NCBI GenBank assembly: GCA_963848355.1
Contig: CAWKDG010000012.1
Coordinates: forward strand, 1,302,001-1,366,000
Source of the DNA: CAWKDG01 sp963848355
Lineage (GTDB): Bacteria; Actinomycetota; Acidimicrobiia; Acidimicrobiales; UBA8190
DNA: 64,000 nt
Reading direction: 5' to 3'
Part shown: positions 43,969 to 52,756 of the stretch, in pieces
How positions within the stretch are numbered: position 1 is the stretch's first letter
Layout: every line of letters starts with the position of its first letter
Program-made: the position numbers and the translations under genes
Notes under the pieces: generated by a model
Database searches by the model: none
What the model was told of the DNA's origin: nothing
Seen by the model: only the letters and a program-made list of their open reading frames with translations

Positions 43969-44778
43969 TCAGGCGGCGTCCTCGCCGTAGTCGTGGTCGG
44001 GATGGTCCTGCTCCCCGAGACGCCAATAGCCCCGGGTGACGAGGGCCGACGGGTCGACCCGGTGCTCGTCCAGCAACGCCCGCCGGATCCGGCGCACGGC
44101 GCTCGCCTCGCCGGCCACCCAGACGCCGGCGGCGGCGGCCACCTCCGCACCGGTCACGGCCGCTTCCAGGGCGGGGCCGAACGACCCGGGCCGACGGTGC
44201 AGCCACGTAGTCGACACCTCGGCCGCACTCTCCAACGGCGTTTCGTCGGAGGCGTCGTCCACCTCGACGTAGACGTCGGCCGCGGCCGACGCCGGGAGCG
44301 CCGCCAGCAGGGTCCCGATGGCGGGGAGCGCGCTCTCGTCCCCCCCGACGATCCACCGGCCCGGTCCGAGCGGGAGCGGCATACGCCCACCGGGTCCGGC
44401 CACGGCGATCCGGTGGCCGGTCCGGGCCTGGGCCGCCCACGCCGATGCCGGGCCCTCGCCGTGGAGGACGAACTCCACCGACAGCGTGGACGTCGTAGCG
44501 TCGAACTGCCGGGGCGTGAAGGTGCGCATGACCGGACGGGCCTGGCCCTCGGGGAAGCGCAGGCCGTCGGGACCGGCCACGGGCAACGTGGGTGCGTCCT
44601 GCCCGGGGGCGGGGAAGAGCAGCTTCACGTGCAGGGTCGGGGCGGCGATCTCGAAGCCGGCCAGTGCCTCCCCACGCAGGGCCACGCTCACCATGCGGGG
44701 GGTCAGTCGGCGCACGTCGGCCACCTCGACGGGACGGAAGACACGACGCTTCGGACCGGTGGTGGGTGCGGTGGACAT
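43969..44778 (-). CDS. Siderophore-interacting protein (FAD-binding ferric-siderophore reductase)
   Basis: A 269-residue SIP-family flavoprotein. The FAD-binding signature RTFTPRQFD (about 85-93), the NAD(P)H-binding GGDESALPAIG (about 145-155) and the C-terminal Gly-Tyr-Trp (RGYWRLGEQDH) are characteristic. It reduces ferric siderophores in the cytoplasm to release iron. It is 55 bp downstream of an MFS exporter on the same strand, so the two may form an iron-related unit. An HD/E-rich tail is present. Confidence 0.88.
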   Translation of the reverse strand: MSTAPTTGPKRRVFRPVEVADVRRLTPRMVSVALRGEALAGFEIAAPTLHVKLLFPAPGQDAPTLPVAGPDGLRFPEGQARPVMRTFTPRQFDATTSTLSVEFVLHGEGPASAWAAQARTGHRIAVAGPGGRMPLPLGPGRWIVGGDESALPAIGTLLAALPASAAADVYVEVDDASDETPLESAAEVSTTWLHRRPGSFGPALEAAVTGAEVAAAAGVWVAGEASAVRRIRRALLDEHRVDPSALVTRGYWRLGEQDHPDHDYGEDAA

Positions 44779-44833
44779 CAGCGACTCCTCGCAACGGTGA
44801 CGGTGCCGTGGATCGGCACCCGGTGGTGGCCGC

Positions 44834-46299
44834 TCATGCCACTTCGGCGGCGACGGCGACGTCGTCCCCGTCGCGCCGGGCCAATCGGCCCCGGCGCACC
44901 ATGGTGCCGACGGCGTCGCTGTCTCTCACCGTCAAGGCGGTGCCGGCGGCGACCACGGCGATGGCGGCGGCGGCCAGGAAGCTGACGTGGTAAGCGGTGA
45001 GGTCGGGGACGACGCGGCCGGCGGAGATCCGCGTGGGGCCGGCGGCGGCCAGGACGGTGGTGAGGACGGCCACGCCGACGGCACCGCCCAACTGGCGGGC
45101 GGCGTTGAACAAGGTGGACGCCCGACCCGTCCGTTCCGGGCTGATGGTGGCGAACGACGCCGCCTGGGCCGGGATGAACACGCACGACATGCCCAGCCCG
45201 ATCAGCAGCATGAGCGTCCGCGCCCACCACAGGCTGGTGCCGAAACCGATGGCCGTCATGCCGGCCATGGCGGCGGCGACGAGCAGGAGCCCGCCGACCA
45301 TGATGCGACGCGGACCGAACACGGGATAGAGCCGCCGGCTGACGATCTGGGCGCCGACGAGGACGCCGAGGGCCTCGGGGAAGGTGTTGAGGCCCGACTG
45401 CAGGGCGGTGAGGTGGAGACCGTCCTGATAGAAGAGCGCCACCATGAACAGCACCCCCAGAAAGGCGACCGCTCCGAGGGTCAGCACCAGGCTCGTCGAC
45501 CGGAAGAGCCGGTCGCCGTACACCCGCAGATCGACGAGCGGCTTGGCCTTGCGCAGCTCGACGAGGACCAGGGTCACGAGGAGAACGGCGCCCACGCGGC
45601 GATGGTGGCGAGCACGGTCGTGTCGGCCCAGCCTTTGAGCGGACCCTCGGACACGCCGTACATGATCAGACCCAGACCGCTGGCGGCCAGGGCGAACCCG
45701 GCCAGGTCGAAGTGGCCGGGGTCGGCCTGGGTGTGGTCGTCGAGAAAGAGGGCGCCGAAGACGACGGCGGCGATGCCGATGGGGACGTTGACGTAGAAGA
45801 CCCACCGCCACGACAGGTCGGTCACGAGGAGGCCCCCGAGAACGGGACCGAGCGCCGGGGCCAGCGCCGTCGGGATCATCAAGATGCTCGAGGCCCGCAC
45901 CCGTTCGGCCGGCGGGAACACCCGGAACAGCATGGCCATCCCGACCGGGGTCATGAGCCCGCCGCCGGCCCCTTGCAGCACCCGGAAGACCACGAGCTCG
46001 CCCAGGCTGGTGGCCGTCCCGCACAGGGCCGACGCGGCGGTGAAGAGCACCACCGAGAAGAGCAGGACCTTCCTGCCCCCGAAGCGGTCCCCCAGCCACC
46101 CCGACGCGGCGAGGAACACGCCGGTGCTGACGAGGAAGCCGATGACGACGCTGTCGACGGCGTCGGGGCTCGTGTGGAAGTCCCGCCCGAGGACGGGGAG
46201 GGCCACGTTCACGATGGTGGTGTCCATGATGGCCATGAACAGCGCCGCCACGTAGACGACGCCGACGGCGACCTTCTGGTTCACGCGGCGGGATCGCAT
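44834..46299 (-). CDS. DHA2-type (14-TM) MFS exporter, frameshifted
   Basis: About 488 residues. The N-terminal part (46299 to about 45591) starts MRSRRVNQKVAVG and shows FMAIMDTTIVNVALP in helix 1, typical of the EmrB/QacA family, with SWRWVFYVNVPIG at helix 5/6. The C-terminal part continues in another frame from VGAVLLVTLVLVELRKAKPL. The break is at a CCC run (45591-45593, + strand); restoring one G joins them. ATG 46299 is preferred over 46338 because the latter lies in the divergent promoter. It diverges from a MarR regulator, the usual layout for drug efflux. Confidence 0.82.
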
Positions 46300-46360
46300 T
46301 CCGGTATCGTTGTATAACTCACTGAGCTTGTCAACCATATATCTTGCTGGATCATTGACT

Positions 46361-46840
46361 ATGGAATACGATGAGCAGATGACCGAGGGAGTGGTTCCGA
46401 GCTACAGGGACCCGGCGAGCGAGGCGTGGGAGCGCATGCGTGAGCTGACCCATGACCCGCAGGTCCTCGGTCGGGTGCACGAGTTGGCGGCCGAGGTGGG
46501 TGTCATTCCCGGGGCGGCCAAGGCCCTCAAGTACCTCTCGACCACCGAGCCCACGCCCATGCGACAACTGGCGGCCTATCTGCGCTGCGACAGCTCCTAC
46601 ATCACCACCATCGTCGACAACCTGGAAGAAGCGGGGGTGGCGCACCGCCAGGCCCACTCGACGGACCGGCGTATCAAGGTGGTCGTGCTCACGGAAAAGG
46701 GCCAGGCCTTGGCCCAGCGGGTGGCCGAGGTCATGGCCACCCCTCCGCCGGCCTTCGACGCGCTGAGCGCCGACGAGACGGCGACACTACGCGATCTTGT
46801 CCGCAAGCTCAGCGTCGGCGCCGACGCACCGACCGGGTAG
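46361..46840 (+). CDS. MarR-family transcriptional regulator
   Basis: A winged-helix regulator of about 159 residues: MRQLAAYLRCDSSYITTIVDNLEE is the recognition HTH, and HSTDRRIKVVVLTEKGQAL the wing with its conserved DxRxxxVxLTxxG. It probably represses the divergent MFS exporter until a toxic ligand binds. ATG 46361 is chosen; 46379 and 46310 are alternatives. The 61-bp intergenic region is AT-rich (GTTGTATAAC, CATATATC) and would contain both promoters and the operator. Confidence 0.9.
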   Translation: MEYDEQMTEGVVPSYRDPASEAWERMRELTHDPQVLGRVHELAAEVGVIPGAAKALKYLSTTEPTPMRQLAAYLRCDSSYITTIVDNLEEAGVAHRQAHSTDRRIKVVVLTEKGQALAQRVAEVMATPPPAFDALSADETATLRDLVRKLSVGADAPTG

Positions 46841-46858
46841 CTCGCCCGCTACGTCGGT
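46828..46858. terminator. Hairpin between convergent genes
   Basis: ACCGAC / GTCGGT and GTAGC / GCTAC pair around a TCGCCC loop, with a 3-base bulge. It spans both stop codons of the convergent MarR and MFS genes. Confidence 0.55.
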
Positions 46859-48351
46859 TCGGGAATTCCGGCCACGGCCAGCTCGGCCTCCTTGGCCACG
46901 CGCCCGGGGTGGGCGTCGATGAGGATGCCGCCGATCACGGCCGCGGCCACCAGAGACCCGGCGGCCCAGGCGCTGGCGGTGGCGAATCCGTGCACCGTCG
47001 CCCGCGCCACGATGTCGGGACCGTGGGCATGGTCGACGAGATAGGCGGCCGTCGCCGTGGCGGCGATCGTGTTGAGCAGGGCGGTGCCGATGGAGGCGCC
47101 GATCTGCTGTGACGTGTTCGTCGTCGCCGACGTGATGCCGACGTCTCGGGGGTCGGCGTTGCTGGTGGCGGTGCTGATGCACGGCACCAGGGCGATGCCG
47201 AGCCCCAACCCGAGGAGGAGCTCGGTGGGCAGGACATGGGTGACGTACGAGGCGCCGGGAGTCAGCCCGGTCAGAAGGGCGACGCCGGCGGCGGCGAGAA
47301 GGAGTCCGGGTACGACCAGTACCCGGGTGCGGAGATGGGGCATGAGACGGCTGGCCAGCTGTGTGGCCGCCAACCCGTTCACGGCCATGAGCGGGAGGAA
47401 GGCCACACCGGTCTTGAGCGGAGAGTAGTGATCGACGGTCTGCAGCAGGTACGTGAGAAAGAGGAACGTGCCGTACATGCCCAGCACGGCGAGGATGATG
47501 GTGAGAAATGACCCGGCGCGGTTGCGGTTGGCCAGAATTCGCAGGGGCAGGAGCGGGCTCGACGCCCTGACCTGCACCACGACGAACAACGCCAGCAGGG
47601 CGGCGGCGGCGATGAGCGGAGCGATGACCCCGACCGAGCGCCAGCCGTCGGCGGCGGCCTCGCCGAATCCGTAGACCAGGGCCACCAAACCGCCGGACCC
47701 GAGAATCGCCCCTGGGATGTCGAGGCGGACGCCTGAGTGTCCGGGCTGTCTCGGAATCATCGTGAAAGCGCCGAAGGCCACGGTGCCGGCGATGGGGAGG
47801 TTCACATACAGGCACCAACGCCAATCGAGATACTGCGTCAGGAAACCACCCAGAATCAGCCCGAAGGCGGCGCCGCCGATGGCGATCGAGGCATAGATCC
47901 CGAAGGCCCGCCCCCGTTCGCGAGGGTCGGCGAACGTCGTGGTGAGAAGGGACAGGACAGACGGGGCCAACAGGGCTCCGAACATCCCCTGCAGCCCCCG
48001 GGCCCCGATCAGCATGCCGGTGGTCTGCGAGGCGCCACCCAGGGCCGAGGCGACGGCGAAGCCCACGACGCCGACCATCAGGGTTCTCCTGGGCCCGGCC
48101 ATGTCGCTGATCCGCCCGCCCAACAACAGCAGACCACCGAACCCCAGTGTGTAGGCGGTCACCACCCACTGCCGGTCAGCGTTGGAGAAGCCGAGCGAGT
48201 GCTGCGCCGACGGCAGGGCGATGATCATGATCGTGGAATCGAGCACCACCATCAGTTGCGCCCCGGCGATGACGACCAGGATCCACCAGTGGGCGCGCGT
48301 CGGTGCGTCCGGCCTCTTCGGGGGCTCGGCGCGGGTCTTGAGATCGGTCAT
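46849..48351 (-). CDS. DHA2-type (14-TM) MFS exporter (second)
   Basis: An intact 500-residue EmrB/QacA-family exporter. HWWILVVIAGAQLMVVLDSTIM gives helix 1 with the D-S/T motif; FGGLLLLGGRISDMAGPRRTL is motif A between helices 2 and 3, and DWRWCLYVNLPI lies near helix 5/6. It resembles the frameshifted MFS protein only at family level. ATG 48351 is taken because it begins MTDLKTRAEPP just before the first helix. The substrate is unknown, probably drugs or lipids. Confidence 0.9.
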   Translation of the reverse strand: MTDLKTRAEPPKRPDAPTRAHWWILVVIAGAQLMVVLDSTIMIIALPSAQHSLGFSNADRQWVVTAYTLGFGGLLLLGGRISDMAGPRRTLMVGVVGFAVASALGGASQTTGMLIGARGLQGMFGALLAPSVLSLLTTTFADPRERGRAFGIYASIAIGGAAFGLILGGFLTQYLDWRWCLYVNLPIAGTVAFGAFTMIPRQPGHSGVRLDIPGAILGSGGLVALVYGFGEAAADGWRSVGVIAPLIAAAALLALFVVVQVRASSPLLPLRILANRNRAGSFLTIILAVLGMYGTFLFLTYLLQTVDHYSPLKTGVAFLPLMAVNGLAATQLASRLMPHLRTRVLVVPGLLLAAAGVALLTGLTPGASYVTHVLPTELLLGLGLGIALVPCISTATSNADPRDVGITSATTNTSQQIGASIGTALLNTIAATATAAYLVDHAHGPDIVARATVHGFATASAWAAGSLVAAAVIGGILIDAHPGRVAKEAELAVAGIPEPT

Positions 48352-48450
48352 CGCTACAGCTTGCACCCGGGAGAGACCACCCACAGCGCGGCTGCGAAAA
48401 GCCCGGCGCTGCGGCCAGGAAGGCGAGTAGCGATGGTCGAACCGCCGTCG

Positions 48451-49365
48451 TTACCGGCGGTGGCGGACGTACTCGTAGATCTTGGTGGTGAGCACGCATT
48501 TCCCCGGCGCGATGATCTCCACCCGCAGGATCCCCCTGGCGACGTCGTAGTCCACACCTTCGGCCTCGAACGTGCCCCTACACACGCTCCTCTGAGGGAT
48601 CGAGCCGAGGTCGACAACGTGTCCGGCCACGTCACTTCCGCGCAAGGCGTGCGCCAGTTCGATCTCCAAGAGCGGCTTCTCGTTGGTGAACAACGTCCGC
48701 GTGTCGTCGTCCGACGCGCAGATCAAGGTGGTCGTGGTGGTGAAGTCACATCCCTGGATGTCGTTGATCCTGTGATCGAGCTTGATGTAGCCGGCCAGAC
48801 GCAGGGTGCCGCCTGCGGGGGAAGTCCGGCGGTTCAACAGCGGGGTGGGATAGATCTGAAGATGGCTCATCGTGTTCCACTCTCCCGCCACCATCCATTG
48901 GGCGCCAGGTGAGATCGCATCGAAGGAATTGTCGTAGAGCTCTCCCGCCACCAACCTGTGGACGTACCGCACGGTCGTACCCGACGGCTCGGTCACCAGG
49001 AACATCTTCGAGTGACCCGAACTCGGACCCTGGTAGGCATCGACGACGTATCCATCGACGGCGTCGGGGTCCCCGATATGCGTCCAGCCCTCGGCCGCCA
49101 GGCTCTTGGGGACCGTGCCGATCCCGCGGTAGAGCTCGTAGCTGCCGTGGCCGGGTCGGGTGACGGTAGCCACCCCCTCGCCCGCCGTCACGCTGCTCTC
49201 GTCGTAGCTGCCGATCCGCCGCCAGCCGGCGATGCCCGATGTCGACGTCGGCCTGGTCGGTGCGCCGGTCTTCGCCACGGCCACCGACGGCAAGCTCTGC
49301 GTGGCACCGACGCCGAGGAGTGTGGCGATCAGTGCGGCAAGGCTTCGGCTTATGCTCGCCTTCAT
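48451..49365 (-). CDS. Secreted protein of unknown function
   Basis: A 304-residue protein with a Sec signal peptide (MKASISRSLAALIATLLGVGA, cleavage near SVAVA-KT). The mature part has five cysteines, including GCDF, ICAS, VCRGTF and KCVLT, which could form disulfides, and no membrane segments. Strand-rich patterns (WMVAGEWNTMSHLQIYPTPLL, TLRLAGYIKLDH) suggest a beta-sandwich. I do not recognise a family. It lies 9 bp upstream of the aldo/keto reductase gene on the same strand, so co-transcription is possible. Confidence 0.75.
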   Translation of the reverse strand: MKASISRSLAALIATLLGVGATQSLPSVAVAKTGAPTRPTSTSGIAGWRRIGSYDESSVTAGEGVATVTRPGHGSYELYRGIGTVPKSLAAEGWTHIGDPDAVDGYVVDAYQGPSSGHSKMFLVTEPSGTTVRYVHRLVAGELYDNSFDAISPGAQWMVAGEWNTMSHLQIYPTPLLNRRTSPAGGTLRLAGYIKLDHRINDIQGCDFTTTTTLICASDDDTRTLFTNEKPLLEIELAHALRGSDVAGHVVDLGSIPQRSVCRGTFEAEGVDYDVARGILRVEIIAPGKCVLTTKIYEYVRHRR

Positions 49366-49374
49366 GGCGGCCCT

Positions 49375-50373
49375 TTACAGGCGGAGCTGCATGTACCAGG
49401 GATAGGACACCGGCTTCCGCGACACCCTGCTCAGACTCTTCGCCGATTCGACCGGGAGGTCCAGGTCGAATCCGGCCAGGTTCTGGTGGAGCTGATCGAC
49501 GGTGCGGGGGCCGATGATGACCGACGTCACACCCGGGCGCCCGATCAACCAGGCGATACTGACAGCGGTCGCCGTGGACCGGAGCTCGGCGGCAACCGTC
49601 TCCACCTGCGTGACGATCTCGAAGTTGCGGTCGGTCAGGGTGAGCGCTCTCATCCCTTCCGCCTCCATGTCGGAGCCCCTGCTCAGTCGGCCGTCGGCCG
49701 GGAGCTCGGCGTCCTTGGCGTACTTCCCCGTGAGCATCCCCCCGCTGAGCGGGCTCCACACGATGACACCCATGCCGTGACGCGTGGCTGTTGGAAGGAT
49801 GTCGATCTCGATGTCACGCCAGATGAGCGAATACTGCGGCTGCAGGCTGACGAGGGGCGTGGCATGCAACCGGTCGGCCGCCCACTGAGCCTCGACCAGC
49901 TGACTGGCGAAGAAATTGGAGCATCCGATGTAACGGACCTTCCCCGCCCGCACGAATCCGTCGAGCGTGGCCATGCTCTCCTCGATCGGCGTGTCGTGAT
50001 CCCAGCTATGGAGCTGGTAGAGGTCCACGTAGTCGGTACCGAGGCGGCGCAGGCTGGCCTCGAGAGCACGGGTCAGGTGGGCGCGGGAGGAGCCCCGATC
50101 GTTTGGTCCCGCCCCCATGACGTTGTATCCCTTGGTGGCGAGGACGACGTCATCACGTTTGGCCTTGATGGCACGTCCGACGATCTCCTCCGACGCCCCG
50201 GCGTTGTACACATCGGCCGTGTCGATGAAGTTCTGCCCGGCGTCGACGAAGGCATCGACGATCCGCTGCGATTCAGCCTCGTCGGTGCCCCATTCCTCGT
50301 TGCCGAAGGTCATCGTGCCCAGGCAGGCACGCGACACCTTCAGACCCGACCTCCCCAACGTTTCGTAGCTCAT
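49375..50373 (-). CDS. Aldo/keto reductase
   Basis: A 332-residue AKR-family TIM-barrel oxidoreductase. The catalytic tetrad is visible: Asp in FIDTADVYN, Tyr in the same motif, Lys in VLATKGY and His in YQLHSWD. NADPH-binding elements SIAWLIGRPGVTSVIIGPRT are at the C-terminal part. ATG 50373 gives the canonical start SYETLGRSGLKVSR. The substrate is a small aldehyde, ketone or sugar. It stands next to the left side of the IS110 element. Confidence 0.9.
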   Translation of the reverse strand: MSYETLGRSGLKVSRACLGTMTFGNEEWGTDEAESQRIVDAFVDAGQNFIDTADVYNAGASEEIVGRAIKAKRDDVVLATKGYNVMGAGPNDRGSSRAHLTRALEASLRRLGTDYVDLYQLHSWDHDTPIEESMATLDGFVRAGKVRYIGCSNFFASQLVEAQWAADRLHATPLVSLQPQYSLIWRDIEIDILPTATRHGMGVIVWSPLSGGMLTGKYAKDAELPADGRLSRGSDMEAEGMRALTLTDRNFEIVTQVETVAAELRSTATAVSIAWLIGRPGVTSVIIGPRTVDQLHQNLAGFDLDLPVESAKSLSRVSRKPVSYPWYMQLRL

Positions 50374-50488
50374 GGCCCGCAGCCTAATGGGGGTCGATCG
50401 CATCGTCCTAAGACATGGGTGATGCTGGTGGCCGAGCCGCCAACAGGTGAGCACTGACGCAGCCAGGGCTTCGAGCCTTATGTCTAGA

Positions 50489-50620
50489 TCGTGCCCCTGT
50501 TGGTCGGTGAGGTTCCCGTGATGGCTGGTGGGATGTCGTGTCTCGAGCACTGATCCATTAGGTGGCTGCTGGGGCCTCGGGCTCGTTGTGTGTTTCGGTC
50601 GAGCGAGAAGGGAGCCCAAA
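50489..50620 (+). ncRNA. Candidate bridge RNA region of the IS110 element
   Basis: About 130 bp between the tentative left end and the transposase start, without a good coding frame. IS110-group elements encode a structured RNA here that pairs with target and donor DNA. I infer its location from element architecture; I did not derive a fold, and the pairing loops are not assigned. Confidence 0.3.
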
Positions 50621-51838
50621 GTGATTTTTGTAGGGGTGGACTGGGCTGAGGCCCACCACGACATATATGTGCAGACCGAGGAGGGTAAGCGGCTCGGTGG
50701 CGGCCGACTTCCCGAGGGAGTCGAGGGCATCGCCCGGTTCCATGACCTGGTGGGCAACCATGTCGAAGAACCCGCCGATGTCGTCGTCGGGATCGAGACC
50801 GACCGGGGCTTGTTCGTCGCAGCACTGGTCGCCGCCGGCTACCAGGTCTTTGCGGTCAACCCGCTGTCGACTTCTCGCTATCGAGACCGGCACGCAACGT
50901 CAGGGGCTAAATCTGACCCCGGCGATGCCAAGGTACTGGCTGACATGGTCCGCACCGACCGCCACAACCATCGACCGGTGGCCGCCGACACGGAGACGGT
51001 GCAGGCGGTCAAGGTCCTGGCCCGAGCCCATCAGTCGATGGTCTGGTCGAGGAAGCGTCAGACGAACCTGTTGCGTTCGACCCTCCGCGAGTTCTACCCC
51101 GCCGCCCTGGTCGCTTTCGACGATCCGAGCAGCGCAGACGCCCTCGAGGTGCTCCGGTTAGCACCCACTCCGGAGTTGGGATGGACGCTCTCGCGCTCGA
51201 AGATCGCCGGTGCCTTGCGCCGCGGCGGACGACAGCGCCGTGTCGACGAACGGGCGGCCGAGATTCAGAGCGCCCTGCGTTCTGAGCAGCTCGCCGCTTC
51301 CACGGCGGTGTCCACGGCCATGGGGGCGTCGGTGGCGGCCATTGTGGCCGTGATCGCAACCATGGTTACTCAAATCGGCACTCTGGCCAAGGAGCTCGAA
51401 GCGGGTTTTGAGAAGCACCCGGACGCCGAGGTGATCCGTTCCCTGCCAGGACTGGGGATCATCCTCGGTGCCCGGGTGCTGGGTGAGTTCGGCGACGAGC
51501 CGAACCGCTACTGCACAGCCAAGTCTCGCAAGAACTACGCCGGGACGTCGCCCATCACCCGAGCCTCAGGAACGAAACGGATCGTGCTCGCCCGTCACGC
51601 ACGGAACCACCGCCTGGCCGACGCCATCTACGTGTGGGCCTTCGCCTCGCTCATCCCGTCACCAGGTGCCCGATTGTTCTACGACACCCGCCGGAAAGCG
51701 GGCGACACCCACAATCAGGCTCTTCGAGCGCTGGGAAACCGTCTCGTGGTCATCCTCCACGGCTGTCTCGAACACCACTCCGAATACGACCAGGGGGTCG
51801 CCTGGGGCCACCGAACCCCGATGGCCGATGTCGCTTGA
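50621..51838 (+). CDS. IS110-family transposase (DEDD)
   Basis: A 405-residue transposase. The RuvC-like DEDD residues are Asp7 (FVGVDWAEA), Glu59 (VGIETDRG), Asp99 and Asp102 (KSDPGDAK). The C-terminal transposase_20 domain shows SLPGLGIILGARVLGEFGD and NYAGTSPITRASG, which contains the catalytic serine. All of this is intact, so the element may be active. GTG 50621 is supported by AAGGGAG 6 bp upstream. It stands between the aldo/keto reductase and the Clp_N protein. Confidence 0.93.
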   Translation: MIFVGVDWAEAHHDIYVQTEEGKRLGGGRLPEGVEGIARFHDLVGNHVEEPADVVVGIETDRGLFVAALVAAGYQVFAVNPLSTSRYRDRHATSGAKSDPGDAKVLADMVRTDRHNHRPVAADTETVQAVKVLARAHQSMVWSRKRQTNLLRSTLREFYPAALVAFDDPSSADALEVLRLAPTPELGWTLSRSKIAGALRRGGRQRRVDERAAEIQSALRSEQLAASTAVSTAMGASVAAIVAVIATMVTQIGTLAKELEAGFEKHPDAEVIRSLPGLGIILGARVLGEFGDEPNRYCTAKSRKNYAGTSPITRASGTKRIVLARHARNHRLADAIYVWAFASLIPSPGARLFYDTRRKAGDTHNQALRALGNRLVVILHGCLEHHSEYDQGVAWGHRTPMADVA

Positions 51839-51943
51839 CTTTTACGGCCGTGGGATATCTAGACAGGCAGTCACCAGTCCTCACTTCGAGGAATTTCCGT
51901 CTCACCCTGGCGACGTCGCCCGGCCGGCGCGACCCTGTAGCTG

Positions 51944-52756
51944 ATGTTCGAACGCTTCACGGACCGGGCACGGAGGGTGTTGGTGCTGGCGCAGGAGGAA
52001 GCGCGCCTGCTCAATCACAGCTTCATCGGTACCGAGCACATTCTTCTCGGCCTCATCCACGAGGGCGAGGGAGTCGCGGCCAAGGCCCTCGAGCAACTCG
52101 GCATCTCCTTGGAGGCCGTGCGCGAGAAGGTGGAGGAGACCATCGGGCTCTCCGGCACGGCGCCGACCGGGTCCCCGCCGTTCACCCCCCGGGCCAAGAA
52201 GGTCCTCGAGCTGTCACTGCGCGAGGCGCTGCAGCTCGGACACAACTACATCGGCACCGAGCACATGCTCCTCGGCCTCGTGCGCGAGGGCGAGGGTGTG
52301 GCGGCCCAGATCCTGCAGGACATGGGTGCGGACCTGGGTGACGTTCGTCAGTCGGTCATTGACCTGGCGTCCGGGGCGGGTGGCGAACCGCCGCCTTTCA
52401 ACGGGCCGAGGCACCTTGTCCGCAGCGTGCCCGGCTCCGACGTCGTCCGCACCGTGATGGGCGGCGCCTTGCGGGTCTTGTCCGTCGAGGTCTACGACAA
52501 CGCCGTCGCCGTCTCCTTCTTGTGGACCGTCCCGGAGAGACGGCGCGCAGATCTCCGTTCGCGCTCGGGGTTCATGACACCCACGCTGGTCGACGACGCG
52601 GGGACGACCTACGAGCACGTCGGAGGGAGCGGATCGAGAAGTACGTGGGAGTACTACGGGCGCCGGTTCTTCACCCCCGCTCCACCGGCCGAGGCGGACC
52701 GCCTCATCGCCCAGTGGAGCGGCGACGACGGAATCGTCGTCGCTCTCGATACCTAA
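51944..52756 (+). CDS. Stand-alone ClpC N-domain (double Clp_N) protein with an unidentified C-terminal domain
   Basis: A 270-residue protein. Residues 1-145 are two Clp_N repeats that closely resemble the N-terminal domain of actinobacterial ClpC (MFERFTDRARRVLVLAQEEA, then PRAKKVLELSLREALQLGHN). The AAA+ modules that normally follow are absent. Instead a ~110-residue domain (RVLSVEVYDNAVAVSFLWTV ... WEYYGRRFFTP) of strand-like pattern that I do not recognise occupies the C-terminus. It may bind ClpC adaptors or substrates, or modulate the Clp system. The gene begins 80 bp after the right tentative IS end with no ribosome-binding site visible, so its promoter may have been altered by the insertion. 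Confidence 0.8.
   Translation: MFERFTDRARRVLVLAQEEARLLNHSFIGTEHILLGLIHEGEGVAAKALEQLGISLEAVREKVEETIGLSGTAPTGSPPFTPRAKKVLELSLREALQLGHNYIGTEHMLLGLVREGEGVAAQILQDMGADLGDVRQSVIDLASGAGGEPPPFNGPRHLVRSVPGSDVVRTVMGGALRVLSVEVYDNAVAVSFLWTVPERRRADLRSRSGFMTPTLVDDAGTTYEHVGGSGSRSTWEYYGRRFFTPAPPAEADRLIAQWSGDDGIVVALDT

Larger units (their letters stand above)
50483..51863 (+). mobile_element. IS110-family insertion sequence (boundaries tentative)
   Basis: The element contains one DEDD transposase gene and no long terminal inverted repeats, as usual for IS110. The word TCTAGA occurs on both sides (50483-50488 and 51858-51863) and might mark the ends or the target core. The longer left non-coding segment is on the 5' side of the transposase, matching the IS110 subgroup in which the bridge RNA lies upstream. 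Exact ends need comparison with an empty site. Confidence 0.55.

Noticed and set aside
46300..46360. A specific MarR operator in the 61-bp divergent region
   Set aside because: Only weak palindromic words (GTTGTATAAC) are present; I could not assign a reliable site.
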